The notes under the pieces are model-generated. The model made no database searches, was not told the DNA's origin, and saw only the letters and a list, made by a program, of their open reading frames with translations. The translations under genes and the position numbers were made by a program. From an uncultured Flammeovirgaceae bacterium (GTDB lineage Bacteria > Bacteroidota > Bacteroidia > Cytophagales > Cyclobacteriaceae), in contig CAMLLI010000207.1 of NCBI GenBank assembly GCA_946480685.1, positions 1 through 7,162 on the forward strand: DNA of 7,162 bases, read 5' to 3'. This document shows, piece after piece, positions 5,519-7,162 of this stretch. The stretch's first letter is position 1, and every line of letters starts with the position of its first letter.

Positions 5519-7162
5519 ATGATCATTAGACATTTACTAAAAAGAACCATGGCCCCGCGCATCGTCACCATGATACTGCTCGGATGCCTGTACGCTTCGA
5601 TTCCGCTCTTTGCCCAAAACATCACTGTGAAGGGAAAGGTTACTTCACAAGATGATGGTACTGGTTTGCCTGGCGTTAGCATCGTGGTAAAAGGAACTTC
5701 CATCGGTACAACGACAGACGCTGAAGGACAATTCTCACTCAATGCACCGGATCAAAATGCTGTTCTGGTATTTTCATTTATCGGATACAAGACCCAGGAA
5801 GTTGTAGTGGGAACGCAGACAACATTTGATATCGCGATGACTTCGGATGTTGAGACACTTTCGGAAGTGGTGGTGGTAGGATACGGTGAACAAAAGAAAG
5901 AAACCCTCACCGGATCAGTATCGCAGATAAAAGGTGATGATATAATAAAGAGTCCGCAGCCAAACGTATCCAACTCACTGGCTGGACGCTTTTCCGGTGT
6001 TATCGCCAGCAACCGTGGTGGTGAACCGGGTTACGATGGCAGTAGCTATAACATTCGCGGTTTGGCAACAACCGGTAATAACGATGTATTAGTTGTAATC
6101 GATGGTATACCTGGACAGTTGGGAGGTCTTGAACGTTTAAATCCCAACGACATTGAAAGTGTATCTATCCTGAAAGATGCTTCGGCTGCTGTATACGGAA
6201 GCCGTGCTGCGAACGGTGTAATTCTCGTAACTACCAAGCGTGGTAAATCGGGTAAGCCTACGATTAACTATAGTTTCAACCAGGGCTTTTCATCACCAAC
6301 ACGTTTGCCAAAGATGGCCGATGCTGCTACTTACGCTACCATTCAAAACGAGATCGACTACTATAATAACAAAGCGGGTGGTATGAACCAGCACTATAGC
6401 GAAGAACAGATTCAGCGGTTCCGCGATGGATCTGATCCGATCAACTATCCCAACACCGACTGGGCGGCTGAGACACTGAAAAAAGTAGCACTGCAAAACC
6501 AGCATAACCTTTCCATCAATGGCGGTACACAGGATGTACAATACTATGTATCACTTGGTAAAATATACCAGGATGGACTCTATAAGAACGGAGCTACGAA
6601 ATACAACCAGTATAATTTCCGCTCGAACATTGATGCGAACATTACGAAAGATTTCAAAGTGTCGTTGTCATTGGCCGGTCGCCAGGAAGATCGCAAGTAC
6701 CCTATATCTTCTGCAAATGATATATTCCGCTCTATATACCGCGCGTATCCAACTGTGATAGGCCGCTATCCGAATGGATTCCCATCTACCGGTGTTGAAA
6801 ACAACAACCCGATCATGATGGTGACCGATGCCGGTGGTACCAATGAAAATCCGATAAACGTATTCAACGGAATTCTGCGCGCAAGCTATGCATTACCATT
6901 TGTGAAGGGACTTTCTGTAGATGGTTTCTATGCAGTTGATAAGACCTGGAATTTTTCAAAAGCTTTCAGCAAGCCGTATACGGTATATGAGTATAATAGC
7001 GCAACAGACGTATATAGCCGTAAGGTAACAGGCGGATCATCAGGCACAGCTAAGCTCACGGAAGGACAGGAGAATAACACGATGATCACTGAAAACTTCA
7101 AATTGAATTATGAGAAGCAACTTGGCAGCCACTATATCAATTCATTTATAGCATACGAACAA
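5519..7162 (+). CDS. SusC-like TonB-dependent outer-membrane receptor, N-terminal part (3' end off the right edge)
   Basis: Outer-membrane channel that imports glycan fragments, powered by TonB-ExbBD, normally with a SusD-type lid lipoprotein encoded next. Seen in the 548 open codons: signal peptide (about 1-32, ending P-L-F-A before Gln33); carboxypeptidase-regulatory-like domain (about 36-110) with the G-K-V and G-T-T-T-D-A-E-G-Q-F signatures; TonB-box-like E-V-V-V-V-G-Y-G (116-123); plug domain (about 127-241) with the N-I-R-G, V-V-I-D-G-I-P-G and I-L-K-D-A-S-A-A-V-Y-G-S-R motifs, and A-N-G-V-I-L-V-T-T-K-R-G at its end; then the first strands of the beta-barrel. Family members are usually about 1000 residues, so roughly half is present. 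No STN domain precedes the regulatory-like domain, which argues against FecA-type sigma/anti-sigma control and fits control by the adjacent HTCS. The ATG at 5519 follows an A-rich stretch; a second in-frame ATG at 5549 would also leave a usable signal peptide. Confidence 0.96.
   Translation, partial: MIIRHLLKRTMAPRIVTMILLGCLYASIPLFAQNITVKGKVTSQDDGTGLPGVSIVVKGTSIGTTTDAEGQFSLNAPDQNAVLVFSFIGYKTQEVVVGTQTTFDIAMTSDVETLSEVVVVGYGEQKKETLTGSVSQIKGDDIIKSPQPNVSNSLAGRFSGVIASNRGGEPGYDGSSYNIRGLATTGNNDVLVVIDGIPGQLGGLERLNPNDIESVSILKDASAAVYGSRAANGVILVTTKRGKSGKPTINYSFNQGFSSPTRLPKMADAATYATIQNEIDYYNNKAGGMNQHYSEEQIQRFRDGSDPINYPNTDWAAETLKKVALQNQHNLSINGGTQDVQYYVSLGKIYQDGLYKNGATKYNQYNFRSNIDANITKDFKVSLSLAGRQEDRKYPISSANDIFRSIYRAYPTVIGRYPNGFPSTGVENNNPIMMVTDAGGTNENPINVFNGILRASYALPFVKGLSVDGFYAVDKTWNFSKAFSKPYTVYEYNSATDVYSRKVTGGSSGTAKLTEGQENNTMITENFKLNYEKQLGSHYINSFIAYEQ

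Overview
The window is a Bacteroidota chromosome segment, most likely from the Cytophagales/Chitinophagales side of the phylum; that finer placement is an inference. The phylum call rests on three things. There is a SusC-type TonB-dependent receptor with an N-terminal carboxypeptidase-regulatory-like domain. There is a one-protein hybrid two-component system (HTCS) with a double beta-propeller sensor. Start codons of the flanking genes are preceded by A/T-rich sequence without a Shine-Dalgarno site. Three protein-coding genes are visible, and the first and last run off the window edges.

Layout: (1) 1-649, minus strand: N-terminal 216 residues of a lipoprotein glycoside hydrolase of the GH5/cellulase type, cut at the left edge. 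(2) 650-1026: a 377-bp divergent intergenic region with no convincing gene. It holds C-tract direct repeats, a short tandem repeat and a small hairpin followed by a T run. (3) 1027-5199, plus strand: a complete 1390-residue HTCS regulator. (4) 5200-5518: a 319-bp intergenic region with a bulged stem-loop just after the HTCS, more C-tract elements, a perfect 12-bp palindrome overlapping a TTTGCA direct repeat, and two small hairpins close to the next start codon. (5) 5519-7162, plus strand: the first 548 residues of a SusC-like receptor, cut at the right edge.

Taken together this looks like one end of a polysaccharide utilisation locus (PUL). The HTCS would sense an oligosaccharide in the periplasm and bind DNA through its own AraC-type domain, switching on the receptor gene and probably the divergent glycosidase. 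The glycosidase, predicted to be tethered at the cell surface, would cut the glycan. The SusC-like channel, with a SusD partner expected just beyond the right edge, would import the fragments. The substrate cannot be read from the sequence; GH5 covers many beta-linked glycans.

No clearly new biological system is present. The most useful leads are candidate operators: runs of five or more C or G appear by eye only in the two intergenic regions, and C-rich tracts recur about two helical turns apart upstream of all three genes.
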